DNA of 64,000 bases from Halichondria panicea (taxonomy: Eukaryota; Porifera; Demospongiae; Suberitida; Halichondriidae). The stretch is taken from positions 4,710,571 through 4,774,570 of the forward strand of contig NC_087380.1 in the NCBI RefSeq assembly GCF_963675165.1, in the 5' to 3' direction. Under the pieces are notes generated by a model that was given only the letters and a program-made list of their open reading frames with translations, made no database searches and was not told the origin of the DNA. This document shows positions 11,101 to 24,974 of the stretch, piece by piece; the stretch's first letter is position 1; each line of letters begins with the position of its first letter. Both the position numbers and the translations under genes were made by a program.

Positions 11101-13715
11101 TTGTTAAGGATGGCTCAATTAATTATTGTGGATTTCTTGATTACATGATTAAACTTTGCTAATGTAGTCTTATAAATGAAGGAACATGTTGAACGTGTGT
11201 TTAAAGTCATGTGACTTTCAGGGGTGGAGCTACAGTGAAATATACAACTTTACAATTTCCGGAATACATACAAGTGCAGCCATACCCCCAAATTTTTTTT
11301 TATGAAGTGCAACTCCCATATCACCATATTTATGGCGCCCGCCTGGATACGATGTGAAGCGGAAAATTGCGGAAAATTGAAATACGCATATTTAATTAGA
11401 GGGCATTAATTAGAGGGCATTAAATAGAAAATGCGACAGTTTTTGTAAATGATACGCATCATATCCGGGCTGGTGAACCTGAGTTGTACTTTATAAAAAT
11501 TGTTGGGGGTGTGGCTACACTTGGTTTCTAATCCTCCTCCTTCTTAATCACACTGTCACATGACCTCGAAACGAGTACATTTTGTACAAAACTACATTCC
11601 TACTAAATTTCATCCATTAATATATCACAATCACAATGGCTGAGCCAATTCAGATGCCAAGAGCTATAACCTGAAGAGCCGGGCTTAGGAGCGAATTTTC
11701 TGCTGATCCCAGAATGTGTAATCAGGCTTCTAGGAATTTCCTCTAGAGAGCTATTCCAGAACATTGAGAAGTAATAGTGTCTTTAGGCAATGTGTTCATA
11801 ATTGTGAAATGTGTAAAAAAAATTAGGGGTGGTGGTCAGTTGCTAGGTAACAATCTGGGCTACCTGTAGGCAAGTGATTACAATGCATGGTTCATGAAAA
11901 ATCTAAACTTTTTGGTTCTTTAAATAGCTCGCACGGTGGTCAACTGCCTGCCAACTGCCGCCAATCAATGTGAACAATCATTACCGACATATTTCGCCCA
12001 CGTATCTCCTGGTTGCGCATCATTGTTTGCGCATCATTGAGGATATACGGTACTTGGATGACAGAGAGCTATCGATTTAAAAAGATTCCTCTGCAACAAG
12101 GCTGTAAACTAACTGAATGCAGTTTCTCGATGACAGAACATTTGGAAAATCCTAGAATGGTACTATAGTAAACGAGTGTTGCAAGCGTGCGCCTCTCGCC
12201 TGCTTTCGCTCAAAAGTGTTGTTAATAATTTGCAAATTATATTATAATTGATTTCAAATGACACAAATGACACAATAGGTGCAGTGCAATTGATAACGAA
12301 TAATACTACAAATTGAAAATAATGTATTCCTAAAGATGCATGTGACACAAAACTACAGTTTAACACATTAGTCATAATTATTCCAAAGTTCGCGATAGCA
12401 CATTCTAGCATTTTGAATTCCAACAGCTGTATCAGCGCTTAGCGAATGTAGCAGGCTTTCTGGCTAGGATAGCTTATAACCGGTGTGACTTTCACTTTAC
12501 CTCTGGACTTCCAGATGCTTTCGCATTTACTGGAATTCGACGACTACGACAACTACGACGAAGAAATCCCCCCTGAGTATTTTTGGTTGTCCCACCAAAA
12601 ACCTATCCAAATGGAACTTGCGAGGCTAGGGCAGCATTAGCAGACTTAACATGTCTTTATACCTCTTAATGAACATTTCCATTCCACAACAGAGCTTTCT
12701 CAGTGATGTCAGCAAAGATTTGTTCCATGTCGGACACAATTTTGTCTGTGTCTAAACCTGCGTCTGCGTCTGTACATGTAGTTGTATCACCTTGGCCTGC
12801 TAGCCCTCTAATCAAATCCCATTCAGTTCCACTAAAATTAGGATTGTCAACTTCTTTAGTATGGGAACTGTGTGCGGACACCTCCTCGTCTTTTTTCTGG
12901 TGTAGAGACGAGTAAAAATTACAGCTTTGCACTGCAGAACTGAGCTAAAGTTTAGCCTCGACTCGGGCGAAAGTGTTGCAATACAATTTACAGCAGGTAT
13001 GTGATATAACAAGAGCCATCTTCACCAGCTGTGCAACTGAGGGTGATCCCAGCACTTTTTACACCCTGGAATTTAAGTGAAACGTATCGATCCATTCGCA
13101 ACACTAAGTAGTTTTCTTGTATAGTAGATCTCAAGACACTCTGTAACAAACGAAAACATCTGTACAAGATTGTAAGCTTTGATCCTATTAAAGATAAAAT
13201 TCGAAGAGGTGCTGCCTGTAATACACTGCCCACTCTTTTCGACGGCTCCCAAGTATTTAGGGTCCTCCTCCAGGCTTGGCAAGTTATCTACCGTACTATG
13301 TTAAATGCATTCATTGAAAATAAAACTGAGCAGAATAGCATGCCTGACCTTAATCAAGTAACAATACAACTGCCTGATGGATGTGGCGAGCACATGGGAG
13401 CTTTACTTAGGGGTTAGATGCTTTGAAATGTATGGCACCACTGTTTATAGCTTATGATACAAGCTAATCCCACACCACATACAGAAATATCCACGATCTT
13501 TACTGACTCGTAATAAGCAGGTAACAAAGTGTCTTCTATCTTGGTGCAACAGGACTGGGCAGGGGTATGACTCCACTCAAGAGCAGTATTCCAAGAGATG
13601 AGAAAGGATACCTAAGGAAAAATTGGAAAGAGATACCAACAATTGGATCCAATAAGTTACCATCGAATTGGGTAATTGTTTTTGATGGCAAGCCATAGGT
13701 TCCACTTAGGAAACA
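8133..13715. other. No identifiable genes; degraded repeats
   Basis: There are only short unsupported open frames. A small Y-family fragment lies at about 11770-11905. Several short perfect tandem duplications are present (for example 8934-8963, 9268-9290, 11359-11379, 11394-11424). The strand-minus frames at 12666-13300 are longer than average but match nothing I recognise. Confidence 0.4.
11770..11905 (+). mobile_element. Fragment of TTAA-type MITE family Y
   Basis: It shares tgttcataattgtgaaatg, the ggtggtcagttgctaggtaac block and ctgggctacctgtagg with the 3' parts of the Y copies at 18.6 kb and 23.2 kb. The ends are missing. Confidence 0.65.
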
Positions 13716-14330
13716 ATGCCGAAATGCATCTCGTACCCAAAGCAGCAACAGCCTTTCAATCCCAAAATGTTTCAGCAAAATGTTTTAGCAAGAACGCTTC
13801 ACTCAACTCACGAACACATCACCTTCACACCCGCTACCCATCCCCCCGCTAAGTGGAGAGAGTTTTTAGAATGTAGACCATGCAAACGATCAATCGATCA
13901 ATAATCGAAGCAATAACATGCAATCTATTAGATTCAGAAAATTATAATTGCTGGATCATATTCAGTACACAAGCACCCTTGCTGTATATCCGCAGAAGAG
14001 CTGATCTAAGAGTCTGGAGACATGTGAAACACACAACTGCAACAACAATTTTAGTCTACTCTCCTGACACAGATGTCTATAACATAGGCCTGACGACATT
14101 AAACGAGAACAAGAGGTGATAGTCCAAGCTAATTTCAGCTCTCCAAAATGATCCACAATTACAAGTTGCCGAAATGGGTAAAGCGGTCTTCTTTCATCAC
14201 AGGATGCCAGGAGAGCTCTTGTTTAGTACTGCGGACAAAATCAAGGAAAATTTCCTCTCGTTTCTTCCCCTAATGAAACATTTCAGTGCAATGGTGTCTT
14301 TACGAGGAACCGAAACACCACAACAGCTAC
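13716..14330 (+). pseudogene. Degraded TE-type protein with SPDTDV motif
   Basis: Pieces in changing frames resemble a protein family common in sponge and cnidarian genomes, typified by an EAD-R motif and an [IV]-x-SPDTDV motif. Here the pieces read [25 protein letters not shown] and [16 protein letters not shown], then KAVFFHHRMPGELLF downstream. The spaced acids suggest a PIN/FEN-like metal-binding fold, which is inference. Several stops and frame changes, including a duplicated gatcaatc unit near 13888-13903, show it is broken. The biological role of the family is not known to me. Confidence 0.45.
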
Positions 14331-14499
14331 TAATAGCCAGCACGAATGTTGATGTTGTTAGTGATCGTATTACGAGTGAGGAGGATAGAATGCCCTCCAC
14401 GTGGCTGCGCGGGTGGTGCAGCTTTATCAAAGTGCACTGCTCTTCTACCACTACCAGAACAGAGTGGGTGGAATCTCCTGAACAGTGAGTAGATTGGGG

Positions 14500-15449
14500 G
14501 AACTGCAGCAGCAGATAAAAGAGATGAAAGGATATTCAATATTTATACCTATGGCAACTTATCTGAAGTCATATGAAATGTTAATGAATGTCATGTGTAC
14601 CTTCTCATCTATACCAAATGCACCTGGATACTTCAAAGCTCACTAATCCACGCTTGGATTGGTCAGTGTGCAGCTTGTGACATACTCTCCTCATACATCT
14701 GATATACCTACGTTCGATACTCTCTATCATATACTCGTGACTCTGACCCAAATTTGACCCAGATTAGTGTTTGTGTATATATAATTATAACTAGCGACAT
14801 GCACATCTAAGGACGACAAAAATATACCATATCGTCAGGAGTGTCACCAACATTCTTCACAAGTGTGATACAATCTTTGTCGTGAAGGTCATAGTTATAT
14901 AGCACGGGTCGGGTCCACAAAACGTTATACTATATAGTCTACCTATCTTACCTGCATTATAGAATACTGTACAGGAATGTTAACGGCTGGTAGCAGGGAT
15001 TGTTTCCAAACAGCTTCGCTTCTCTCTAGTGTATCTCTTTCTGTATCAAACTGATGAGAGTCGATGTCATCAAAATCGAGTTAATCCAACTCATGCAGAC
15101 AGACACTCTGCTGAGTGGTACAACGAATCGAGCACTCGCTACGATACCTGCTTGGTGTAAACTCCACGAATGTCGGTTCAAATGGAAGTCCTATATAATT
15201 ATAATTATATAGATTGACGTGCCTGATTAATTTTGCTCATACTGTTATCATGTGAGTTATCATCATCCCTCTCCGACATTCTCATGCTCGTATCCTGGCT
15301 TTCTTGCTCGTTCACATGCACTTCATCGTTCCACACCGTGATCCTTTCTTGTGCAGTTTTTACAAATTTGAAGGGCGTGTCCAAACCCAAAAGTTATGTC
15401 TCCATTGACCGTACAAAAAAATTGGTTCAGTTTTTGTAAACATTTTTCT
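14500..15449. other. No identifiable features
   Basis: Nothing recognisable in this AT-rich stretch. Confidence 0.4.
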
Positions 15450-15965
15450 GGCCAGGACGGTGAAAGTCTGGTAAGTATAGCTAGAATATCAGTAGTGTAA
15501 GTATAGTATAGCTAAAATAGAATTAGCATTAATGAACAGTCTTTATGTGAGCTTGTAAATTTCATACATCGTTCACCGAGCCCCACCTTCTCTCTGATGT
15601 CAACAGTATCAGGGGGTGGACCGTCTGATGGAAGTGGGTCACTGTCCAACGATGACGGACAAAAGTGTGTCATCGGGTGATGGACTGTCCGGCGACGATG
15701 AAAGTTTGTTGATGTCTGACAGTGAAGGTACACACTAGCTGTGCAGTTCTAATGAGATACCTGATGACTGATGGTTATACAATGTATACCAGAGGCGATG
15801 GTACACCTTATCAAAACAACTGTACCTCTTGGGTGGAGCATCGCTATAATATAGTAATACATGTACGTATTGTACTTCAAGTTGATATATCTTAGCACTG
15901 TTACATTCATAATTATGATGAGGCTGATCAATAAAAAAAATTTTTTTGGATTTTATCTCACCGTC
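15450..15965 (+). mobile_element. Internal fragment of TTAA-type family X
   Basis: It matches the middle of family X as seen in the split copy at 41050-41427/55318-55620 (gaagtgggtcactgtccaac, actgtccggcgacgatgaaa, the tacctcttgggtgg block). It shows roughly what the uninterrupted X sequence looks like at the site where the giant KDZ element inserted near 41.4 kb. Both ends are missing. Confidence 0.7.
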
Positions 15966-16189
15966 GGTATCAGGTGAATTTGTAATTGGTGCAAGGAACT
16001 CTAGGCAAGACATTCCGAAGAGCTCCTTTGTTTTAGCGTCACGCACATCTGACCGAGTTGAACTTGCTCAAATCAAAATGTCATCTGGATGTTATTCTGC
16101 CTGGTTTGCGTGTGGTTTGGGCACCCGGCAAACCACCCGGTTCAAGTATGGACAGCTGTACCTTCGCCGCTAATACCAATTTGTAAAAT

Positions 16190-17290
16190 AGTTTCTACGG
16201 TTGCTTTTCTTCAAGTTCTGATAGTGCTTCAACGCAAAAAATTTAATAGACTCCTAAATGATCGCAGAGAAACCGATGAAGAAAAGTACGGACCATTTGA
16301 AAACAGTATTTTTGTTTGGTGTAAATCTAAGGAAAGCCTTCATAAAAACTGTTTCACCATTAGATACAGAAAGTTTGCAAGTTCGCATCAATATGCTGCA
16401 GTGGATAGCTTTGTACAAAAGAATTTGGAGCTCATGGCACACCAGAATATGGTGCTGGAGGTGTTAAGGTGCTGGAGGTGTTAAGTTTCCAGATTATCTC
16501 GACATCCGTTGTAAAGATTCTGAAGACCAGCAATGCAAAAAAATATGCTAAGTTTATGCTACCCTTACAAATCTTGCCAAATCACAAGAATTAAACAAAT
16601 CAAATGGGTCAACACTACCTTGAACTAAAAATGTAGTTGAGAAATACCCAGAAGTCACCCAGAAGTCACACAAGATAAAAACCATCGTAATCGCTTGTTG
16701 GCTTTGATGACATCGTACTCTCAAAATTGTCATCGGAGAAGTTAGTTTTGTATGCCAGTAGACAACTTCCTGGTGGGGACCCTGATCCAGACGTACTGTC
16801 AAACATTAAGCCGACTAATGATCTATGCGAAGACTATTTAACTACAGCCATTCCAAACATAAAACAACTCACGAGAAGCACTATGGTTACTGTGAAAAAA
16901 AACAAGACAATGAAGTGGCTTACCAGAGGCTGAGCAGGACAATCTCACTCTGTTTGTGAACGACAGGAGCTAATGATTCAAGCAAAAAAACGTAGAGAGT
17001 TACTCGAAAAGATCTTATTGTAACTGTGGAGGAATTGGAGCAATTATTTGCTGATATTTGCTGATAAAAAATTCTTAAAAAGCAGGTACAAGTCAGAAAG
17101 AAAGTATTGAATCACTTTTACACATTTGAAGAAAAAAAGGCCGTTGTCTGAACTAATTAAAGAGGTCAAAGAAATTATTGCTGCTAACCCTACTACTGAT
17201 TGTCACAATGAAAATGAGATTGATACACCTATACATATGGATCCCATTTTCACTAGTAGGAAGACACGTGCTTCATAGATTTGTTGATGA
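16190..17290 (+). pseudogene. Broken open frames of an unrecognised, probably TE-derived protein
   Basis: Forward frames give coherent charged sequence in several pieces (for example KYGPFENSIFVW and FASSHQYAAVDSFV at about 16285-16420, then Lys/Glu-rich helical segments at 16870-17250), interrupted by stops and short tandem duplications (16452-16485, 16646-16668, 17045-17065). I do not recognise a domain. The codon-like continuity across changing frames suggests a decayed coding region, but this is weak evidence. Confidence 0.3.
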
Positions 17291-17299
17291 GTCTACCAG

Positions 17300-18006
17300 T
17301 AGTAGTGGCTCAATGGTATGAAGGATTTATTCTTAGCGATTTATTCTTAGCTATAATGCTACTACAAAACTAGACGAGATCGCTTATGTTGAAGAAGAAG
17401 AACACTTTAATTTTAACTTAATAGAAGCTGGGGATTTCAACAGCGTAGACTTAATTGATACTATACACAGGCTTGATTTCATACAGTCAAGAAAAGCTGA
17501 AAGGTGGCTGTGGTTATCCAAAACAAGGAAACACTTTTCAGTGGATGAAGACTGAGCACATATCCGCACAAAGCACTGTTGTGGCGAAAGCCTTTCACAT
17601 GCAATAATTATGGTTACGTTGATGTTTTGCATACACCCGCACAGAGCTGTCTTCACCACCGATCAGAATATAATCTTCAATGCTATCAAACCAACAAAGT
17701 AGGTGTGATGAACATGACCAACATAACTAGGCCCGCACCTACTTCCGGGATCAAGTTACAGTTACAGTAACAGCGGTCAATAATCATTTACCTCAATGTT
17801 TGTACAAAGTCTTACAAAGAGAAATTTCTCCAGATACATATGAGCAACATTGATCAAAAATATGTACTTGTTCGTGCGTTTGTGAATACATTCTCTTACA
17901 TGTAAATTATTTAGTTATAGATTGTTATGGTAGTCTCCATTGCATGCACAGTTATTATAATGTATAATTTATTATTAGGGATGTTTCATTATTATATCCA
18001 TGCCTA
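17300..18006. other. No identifiable features
   Basis: Only short unsupported frames are present. Confidence 0.35.
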
Positions 18007-18010
18007 TTAA

Positions 18011-18795
18011 CCCTTTCCCGGCTTTAGCCGTCATAAGACGGCAGCGGTAGTGATAATTTTCAAAAAATCGTTGTGGGCGCTGTGCGCACGCTGTAGGTAC
18101 CAGCACATGCGCATTGGGCTGCTCTTTCACGTGGTATCTTTAATATCTTGCCTCGAGGTACGCTACTGTTGAAATAAAAGTGACCGTTTATAATGGCTAC
18201 AAGATCTTTGTAGTACCACCTCAGCGGGCAGCTAGACAGTGAGAATAACGATGCTTATGGCCTTGTTGAGTAAGAGGACAGTGACTGGGATCATACCAAG
18301 AGAGGAAACTACTTTTCAGAGGTCAAGCTATAAATATAGAGCCGGAGGAAGAAGCTCCTGAGCATAAACCAAAGTCCTGGACTTTGTGTAGTCTGGATAG
18401 CTTCAGTATGGTATGCTTAGTCTAGTTAGTACACAAGTGGACATCATGAGCCACCATTGAACTTGTAAACCTGTGTATAGGTGAAGAAAACATTTCCCTT
18501 GAAAAGGGCGTCTGCTGATGCGACCTCGCAGAGAAGTTTCAGCTGATCTTGATTGAACCATGTTACCGTGAGAACACTTACTTAGTGTCTTTAGTTACTT
18601 TATGCCTTCATACTTCACACAATATTGTTTATGTTCATAATTGTGAAATGTGTAAAAAAATCGTTAATTAGTGGGGGGTGGTCATGATGTCATGGTACCC
18701 CCAGGATCTGGGCTACCTGTAGGAAATAGTTGCAAGTGATTACAATGCATTGTTCATGAGAAATGTGTATTCATTTTGTGGTTAATTAGCAAGCA
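18011..18795 (+). mobile_element. TTAA-type MITE family Y, 3'-truncated copy
   Basis: It begins TTAA (18007-18010) then ccctttcccggctttagccg, the terminal sequence of the complete copy at 22492-23361, and follows it internally. The right end is missing. It is followed at about 18802 by a scrap of the X terminus (ttaaccgtcggattctta). Confidence 0.8.
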
Positions 18796-19109
18796 GTACT
18801 TTAACCGTCGGATTCTTACACAGCATTTCAATGATGAATTTCCAAGTGTATACAACATTGTAAAACTTGATGTTTCCAAACCGTTCCTACTTCATGTTCC
18901 CAAGTTGCTTGCAAACTAACACATGCAGTTTCCAAGAGTTTCACAAAGTTGTTACAGCTAAACTGTTGCTGACTTAGCGAAAATTAATGTGTGTCATGGT
19001 GCTCAATTGCTCACATGCACACATGCACAAAGATTACTAGGTAAAAGAAAGTTGGCAATAGCAAATAGACTATCTGAGCCTGAAATATAATAATTGATTT
19101 TGACACTTG

Positions 19110-19320
19110 TATGTTGGGCTGCTGTCCGTCAGTCTGATATGTTGGGCTTTGTGGGCACTTGTCCGTCAGCCGTCAGCCTGATATGTTGGGCTTTGTGGGC
19201 ACTTGTCCGTCAGTCTGATATGTTGGGCAGTCTGATATGTTGGGCTTTGTGGGCACCTGTCCGTCAGTCTGATATGTTGGGCTTTGTGGGCACCTGTCCG
19301 TCAGTCTGATATGTTGTGCT
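19110..19320 (+). repeat. 37-bp minisatellite
   Basis: About five to six units containing tctgatatgttgggctttgt and a gggcacttgtccgtcag segment, with some truncated units. Confidence 0.85.
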
Positions 19321-19737
19321 ACTGATAGTCCCAAGTGCATTATTTATAGTATTATTATCTTGCTGTCTGACGGCCAAGCCCACAGGCGAAACTACTGAAA
19401 CGAAAGCGACAAAAAGTAAGGCGACCCAATGACTGTCGTGTTACGATAAGTGACAAAGCACGTTGTGCAATTGGAGAAGATATGGACATGGTATAATTGT
19501 TGTGTGAAGCAACTATCTTGTGAAGCAACTATCTTTTGACGACACAGAGTATTCATTTAACTATTTGGTGGATTGAAGAAAAATATTAATGGCAATATAT
19601 TAATGGCAAAAATAGATCGTAATCGAAAGAACCTTGAGCAAGCGTATGCTGAGTATAATTATACTAGCACAGAGAACATATCCGCTCATTTAATTTGCCA
19701 TATGCCAACCAAAGTTGGTGGCTATAGGATATAGGAT

Positions 19738-20545
19738 ACCACGATCGTGGCCCGAAATTCTAATTTAGGAAGTAGCTCGAACTACGCACATAGAGGAAGA
19801 GCTAGAATTTTCCAAGCCACGTTGCTATGTTAAAATTTCATTAGCATCTTACCGCACGAAGTTTATAGCTATGGCTAGGTTGTTTACTTGTGCCGATGTG
19901 CTTGAACAGCTTGAGAACAGCAATAGCGATGTCTCCTCTGGTGATGACAGTGCCTATGAAGGAGAGGGGATAGTAGGATACGGCTACCAGCTTTATGCCA
20001 GACATGCATGACATGGACCTAGACGCTAGAGCTATGGACCAGGACGGTGAAAGACCAGGAGAGGGCTCACTGTGTGACTCTGGCAAGTAGTATAGTATAG
20101 CTAGAATATCAGTAGTAAGTATAAGTATAGTATAGCTAAAATAGAATTAGCAATAATAAACAGTCTTTATGTGAGCTTGTAAATTTCATAGATCGTTCAC
20201 CGATATAGTAATACATGTACGTATTGTACTTCAAATTGATATATCTTAGCACTATGATGTGAAAATCAAGCTTAGTCAACAAGCCTTAGTCAACAAGCCT
20301 TTATACCTTATGATAAAATTTTTGGATTTTATCTCACCGCTGGCTGAGCATTTAAAATGAGCATTTAAAATGATAAAAACGGGTGAGCGTAATAACCGTG
20401 GTTGCTATGGCAACACATGTTGCACCATTTTATTCCTTGTTGTATGCGCATTCTATCGGTATATGGTTGCTAGGCATTTTATTGCTCTGGAAACCCGATA
20501 GAGAATTTACAGACATTTCACTTCACAGCTCAACAGGAAGCTGGA
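19738..20545 (+). mobile_element. TTAA-type family X copy, 5'-truncated
   Basis: The left part repeats the 39385-39795 copy from ccacgatcgtgg through the short N-terminal coding remnant. The right part (20180-20540) is the inverted equivalent of the ends at 59355-59575 and 63779-64000. Together the copies outline an element starting ccctttaaccg next to TTAA. It carries small internal duplications at 20270-20299 and 20345-20371. Confidence 0.75.
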
Positions 20546-22487
20546 CTTAAATATATAATTATGTCTTCGATGGAGCGAAGTATTATTTACACTCTACATG
20601 CTCTACATGCTCTACATGCTTTATATATATGCATACTTAATTTATCTCTCATAATTTATCTCTCATAATTATTATATAAGTACGTAGTATAGTATACATG
20701 TATAATTAAAACACATGAACACTATAAGCTATTCAATGGCACAACAATATAAACCAATTCATTTTTGGATGAGTCCAATTAATGGAATCTGCGTTAGATA
20801 AATTTAATTGATGAGCTGTTTCCCGTTAATAGCTAAACCATTGATATTTTGTTGTACCATCAGAATTCAACATCAGAATTCAATGGAATGGCTTTGCACT
20901 TTGCACTTTTGATTCTTCTAGCTCGCCTCATAATATAGCCAGCACATGTAACTTGACGGTTGAGATATCACAGTCCGGGAAAAAACACTCTAAAACTGTT
21001 GATACAATATCTCTGATTCTTGCGGCACGGACTTGATTTGCTAGCAGAGTATAATATAGTTTTCTTATTGATGGAGAGAAATGCCTTCCACTTTTAGTCT
21101 CAACAAAAATACTATCTTTTACTGTTTGCAGTTCTTCTTTACAGCTACAATCGCTGACTTTAGACTTTCATTTTCGGTTTGTAATTTTTCTGAGGACTCT
21201 TCTAAAGCAACAAAATCTAACAATACAGAGCTTTTTGTAATTTCTGTACCTTTCTCTCAGACGTTAGTTGAGTTTTTTGAGTAGATTTCTTTGTAGTGTC
21301 CAACTTTATTGCTGTGGTGCCTACTGCTTCTTGCAATTTAAGTACGGTGATATCTTTTTTTTTAACTAGTCTTTTCAATTTTCACTATCCTTATCTTTAT
21401 ACAGTGTTGTAGAGATTTGATTCTTTTCGTCTCTCAACATATTTAGGTAGATAACTCGGCTTTTTCTTGAGATTTGGTCGAATACCACCAGTCAAAAAAT
21501 TGAATTTTATGCTGTATCAATACCTGTGTATTCTGCGCACCGGACAATCCTACCAATCTCAAAATTGCATAAGGTCATTTAAAATGAATTTTTAAGTTAA
21601 CAATACCTGTGTATTCTGCGCACCGGACAATCCTACGATCTGAGCACACAAGGTATACCTGTTGAATTTTAGCTACATTTGTTTATGTATTGACGTTTTT
21701 ATGGGTGGGGAGAGGATGTGGGGAGAGGACTATGAGAAGTGGGGACTATGAGAAGGCATTTGCGAGGATCACGAGAGATTTGTTGCTGATCGAGGGCAAC
21801 AAATTACAACAATGCCAACCTCGTATACAATTGGTGAACAGGGTGCAGAAAGCATTCACAAATGGCTGACGGTATATAATGAAAGAACACTTTATACCGA
21901 CAAACATTGCTCAACAGCCTCCTATACTCATATACTCGAGCTTTCGTACTCACCACATTCGACTAAGCTAGGTGGTAGTGAGACAGAGACAGAGTTTACA
22001 GTTTACCTTAGCTAGCTAGCTAGTTCACTTTATCTTGTATTTATATCTAACTCACTCATAACTCCAAAACGACAGAAGCGTGACAGAAGCAAAACATATA
22101 ACAATTATGGTAGTGGTTAGTATCCAGCCATATCTTTCTCTCTTTGTAATTATTTTTATCCACTTACATTACATTGAACTTTCATCATTGTTGGAGAGCC
22201 CCTGTGTGCAGCAGGAAGGGGATGTACTTTGCTTCCTGCTTTTTGTGTAAGGACAATAATCAAAACCAAGTGGCACATTTTTGATTGATTTTGATTGCAC
22301 TGAAACAACTGTGCTGTATTGCCAAGGCTAAATACGTAGAAACACATGGTTGTGCATCGTAGAGAGTACGTCTGCCTTTGAAAACACTCAAGGTACCCCA
22401 TTTAAGGATGCACAGAGTAATCGATCAACATAATTACACATGTACACATGTGCAGTATTTACACATGTGCAGTAATTATATTCAGTA
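20546..22487. other. No intact gene; one transposase scrap
   Basis: AT-rich DNA with local short duplications. The only recognisable coding trace is listed separately at 21812-21860. Confidence 0.4.
21812..21860 (+). pseudogene. Scrap of N-RAG-type transposase C-terminus
   Basis: The peptide IGEQGAESIHKW matches the signature MGEQGAEAIHAY near the C-terminus of the intact protein encoded at 48173-51622. Nothing else of the gene is visible around it, so this is a relic of a second copy. Confidence 0.5.
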
Positions 22488-22491
22488 TTAA

Positions 22492-23361
22492 CCCTTTCCC
22501 GGCTTTAGCCGTCATATGACGGCAGCGGTAGTGATAATTTTCAAAAAATCGTTGTGGGCGCTGTGTTGGAGCTATGCGCACACTGTAGGTACCAGCACAT
22601 GCGCATTGGGCTGCTCTTTCACATGGTATCTTTAATATCTTGCCTCGAGGTACACTTTGTGCAGTACTGTCGAAAGAAAAGTGACCTTTTGATAATGGCT
22701 ACAAGATCTTTGTAGTACAACCTCAGCGAGGTTCTAGGGCAGCTAGACAGTGAGAATAATGATGCTTATGGCCTTGTTGAGTAAGAGGACAGTGACTGGG
22801 ATCATACCAAGAGAGGAAACTACTTTTCAGAGATCAAGCTATAAACATAGAGCCTGAAGAGCCGGAGGAAGAAGCTCCTGAGCATGAACCAAAGTCCTGG
22901 ACCTTGTAAGTAACTATGGAGTATCATATGTAGTCTGGATAGCTTCAGTATGGTATGCTTAGTCTAGTTAGTACACAAGTGGACATCATGAGCCACCATT
23001 GAACTTGTAAACCTGTGTGTAGGTGAAGAAAACATTTCCCGGGAAAAGAGCGTCTGCCGATACGACCTCGCAGAGAAGTTTCTGCTGATCCTGATTGAAC
23101 CATGTCACCGTGAGAACATTGAGAACACTTACTTAGTGTTTTTAGTTACTTCATGCCTTCATACAATATTCTTTATGTTCATAATTGTAAAATGTGTAAA
23201 AAATCGTTAATTAGTGGGGGGTGGTCAGTTGCTAGGTAACGATGATGATGTCATGGTACCCCCAGGATCTGGGCTACCTGTAGGAAATAGTTGCAAGTGA
23301 TTTCAAAGAAAAATATGTATATATTCTGTATTTTGTTTTTTTAATTAAAGCCGGGAAAGGG
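22492..23361 (+). mobile_element. Complete TTAA-type MITE family Y
   Basis: An 870-bp element with terminal inverted repeats ccctttcccggctttag / ttaaagccgggaaaggg, flanked by TTAA at 22488-22491 and 23362-23365. CCC ends plus TTAA duplication are the hallmark of piggyBac-superfamily elements. There is no transposase, so it would need one in trans. Confidence 0.88.
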
Positions 23362-23365
23362 TTAA

Positions 23366-24974
23366 TACATATTTTTCTTTAAAAATTCGTATCTCAACTC
23401 GTAACTATTTCGTTAACATCACCTAGTACATAAATAATAGTGACTAAAGCAGAAAATTAGCAGCAGCGTACATTGTTTTAATTAAAGCTGTCTGATAATT
23501 AAAGCTATCGCATTTTTCCAATAATATCACAACAAACACAAAATTAATGTATAGCTGGACCTTTACAATAGCAGATTTTTTAGCCTTGTTTTACTATAAA
23601 TACCTTCCAGCTTAAATTTCAAGCGTCATTTACTAGGGTTGAACATAAGAAAGTAAACTACCTGAATTTCAGATCCCATGGTATAGCCACTTGATACAGA
23701 CCAGGTGCAACAAAATTATAGCACAGATAATTATGTGATGTGATAGCGTTCTGCTGGTCCAAATCCGAATGGTTAAACACTTGGCTGGATGTAGATGCAA
23801 CTGCGGTTCAGTATCATCAACGTCAATATTAGCGGAGGTACTTTGTGTGTCCTCTCCCACAGCGCCTGGTGTACTGAATGCATGTGTCTAAACACTAACA
23901 AAGTGCATATAGATGTGCATTTTTTTTGTCTTGGCTAAGAGCCAGTCTTTACACTGTGTGTTGGTTGTCAACCTCTGATACGTAGATATGATGACAAGTG
24001 ATGTGAGTGCACCCATTTTCATCACCCTAGGAAGGACGTAGAACTCCCTCCTGACGTACCCTCCCAGTTGTGTCTCCTGGACCAAACCACTCCTGGACCA
24101 AACCACACAATACAGTAGTGCCCCGGGATCACCCCTTTGTTGCACATGATCACATGAAGGCTACTGCAGTTTAATTGTCAGCTTTTTCTCGTCTGCTTAT
24201 TGTTTTGTGTAAGATCTTATGCCATGATTAAAACCGCAAGTATATAGTTTGTGTCAATTTATAAGAGCAGTAAGTACTTTCAGCGAGGATGTAGCTAAGT
24301 ACCTTCCAGAGGGCCAGATACGAGCCCAGATACGAGCGAGTAAAAGCTAAGAGTAGACGGTCTAAAAATACGCTTGATCTCCAGATAAATAGGGGTTGAC
24401 TGACTTTTTTCCCCTACCTTTCCTACCTTTCTATAATTGGATAAAGCCCTCAGTTCTTGGTTTACCCAAGCCAAAAATTGACGAAAAATAACCCAAGTGT
24501 TGCTACCGCAGGACAGGTCCTCGCCCACTGTGGCAGGAGATAAGACTAATAATATTATAAAATAAATTATAATATTCAACTTATAATATACTCATGGGGA
24601 GCAGCAGAAATAAATAGAAACAATGTTTTCTGGAAGAGGAAGCTCCCGCAAGTGAAGAGAGAACAGACCGCCGAAATGAACAGAGCACGGGCTGGAGCAA
24701 CAACAATTGAAGGCTCCAGAATCATAAACAAGTCATAGACAAACTGAAACTGTATTCAAATGAATTACTCTTCTTAACACTCCACTCTTCTCGATGTAAT
24801 GGATCAATTGTTTTGAGAGTGGGGAGACTAGGCACGGGTACTAGGCACGGGTTGCATCCATCCTAACTGGACAGTGCTCCATCAATCAAGTATCCCGTCC
24901 TTGTCGCCAAGAATATGTAGTGTATTAGCCTAGCTGAGTCACTAGCTAAACTGATAGGAATATCTGTGTCTCTG
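23366..24974. other. No identifiable features
   Basis: Unassigned DNA with short tandem duplications (24074-24107 has a 17-bp unit twice). Confidence 0.4.

Noticed and set aside
19110-19320. 71-codon open frame over the 37-bp repeat
   Set aside because: It is a by-product of the minisatellite; units are truncated and out of frame with one another.
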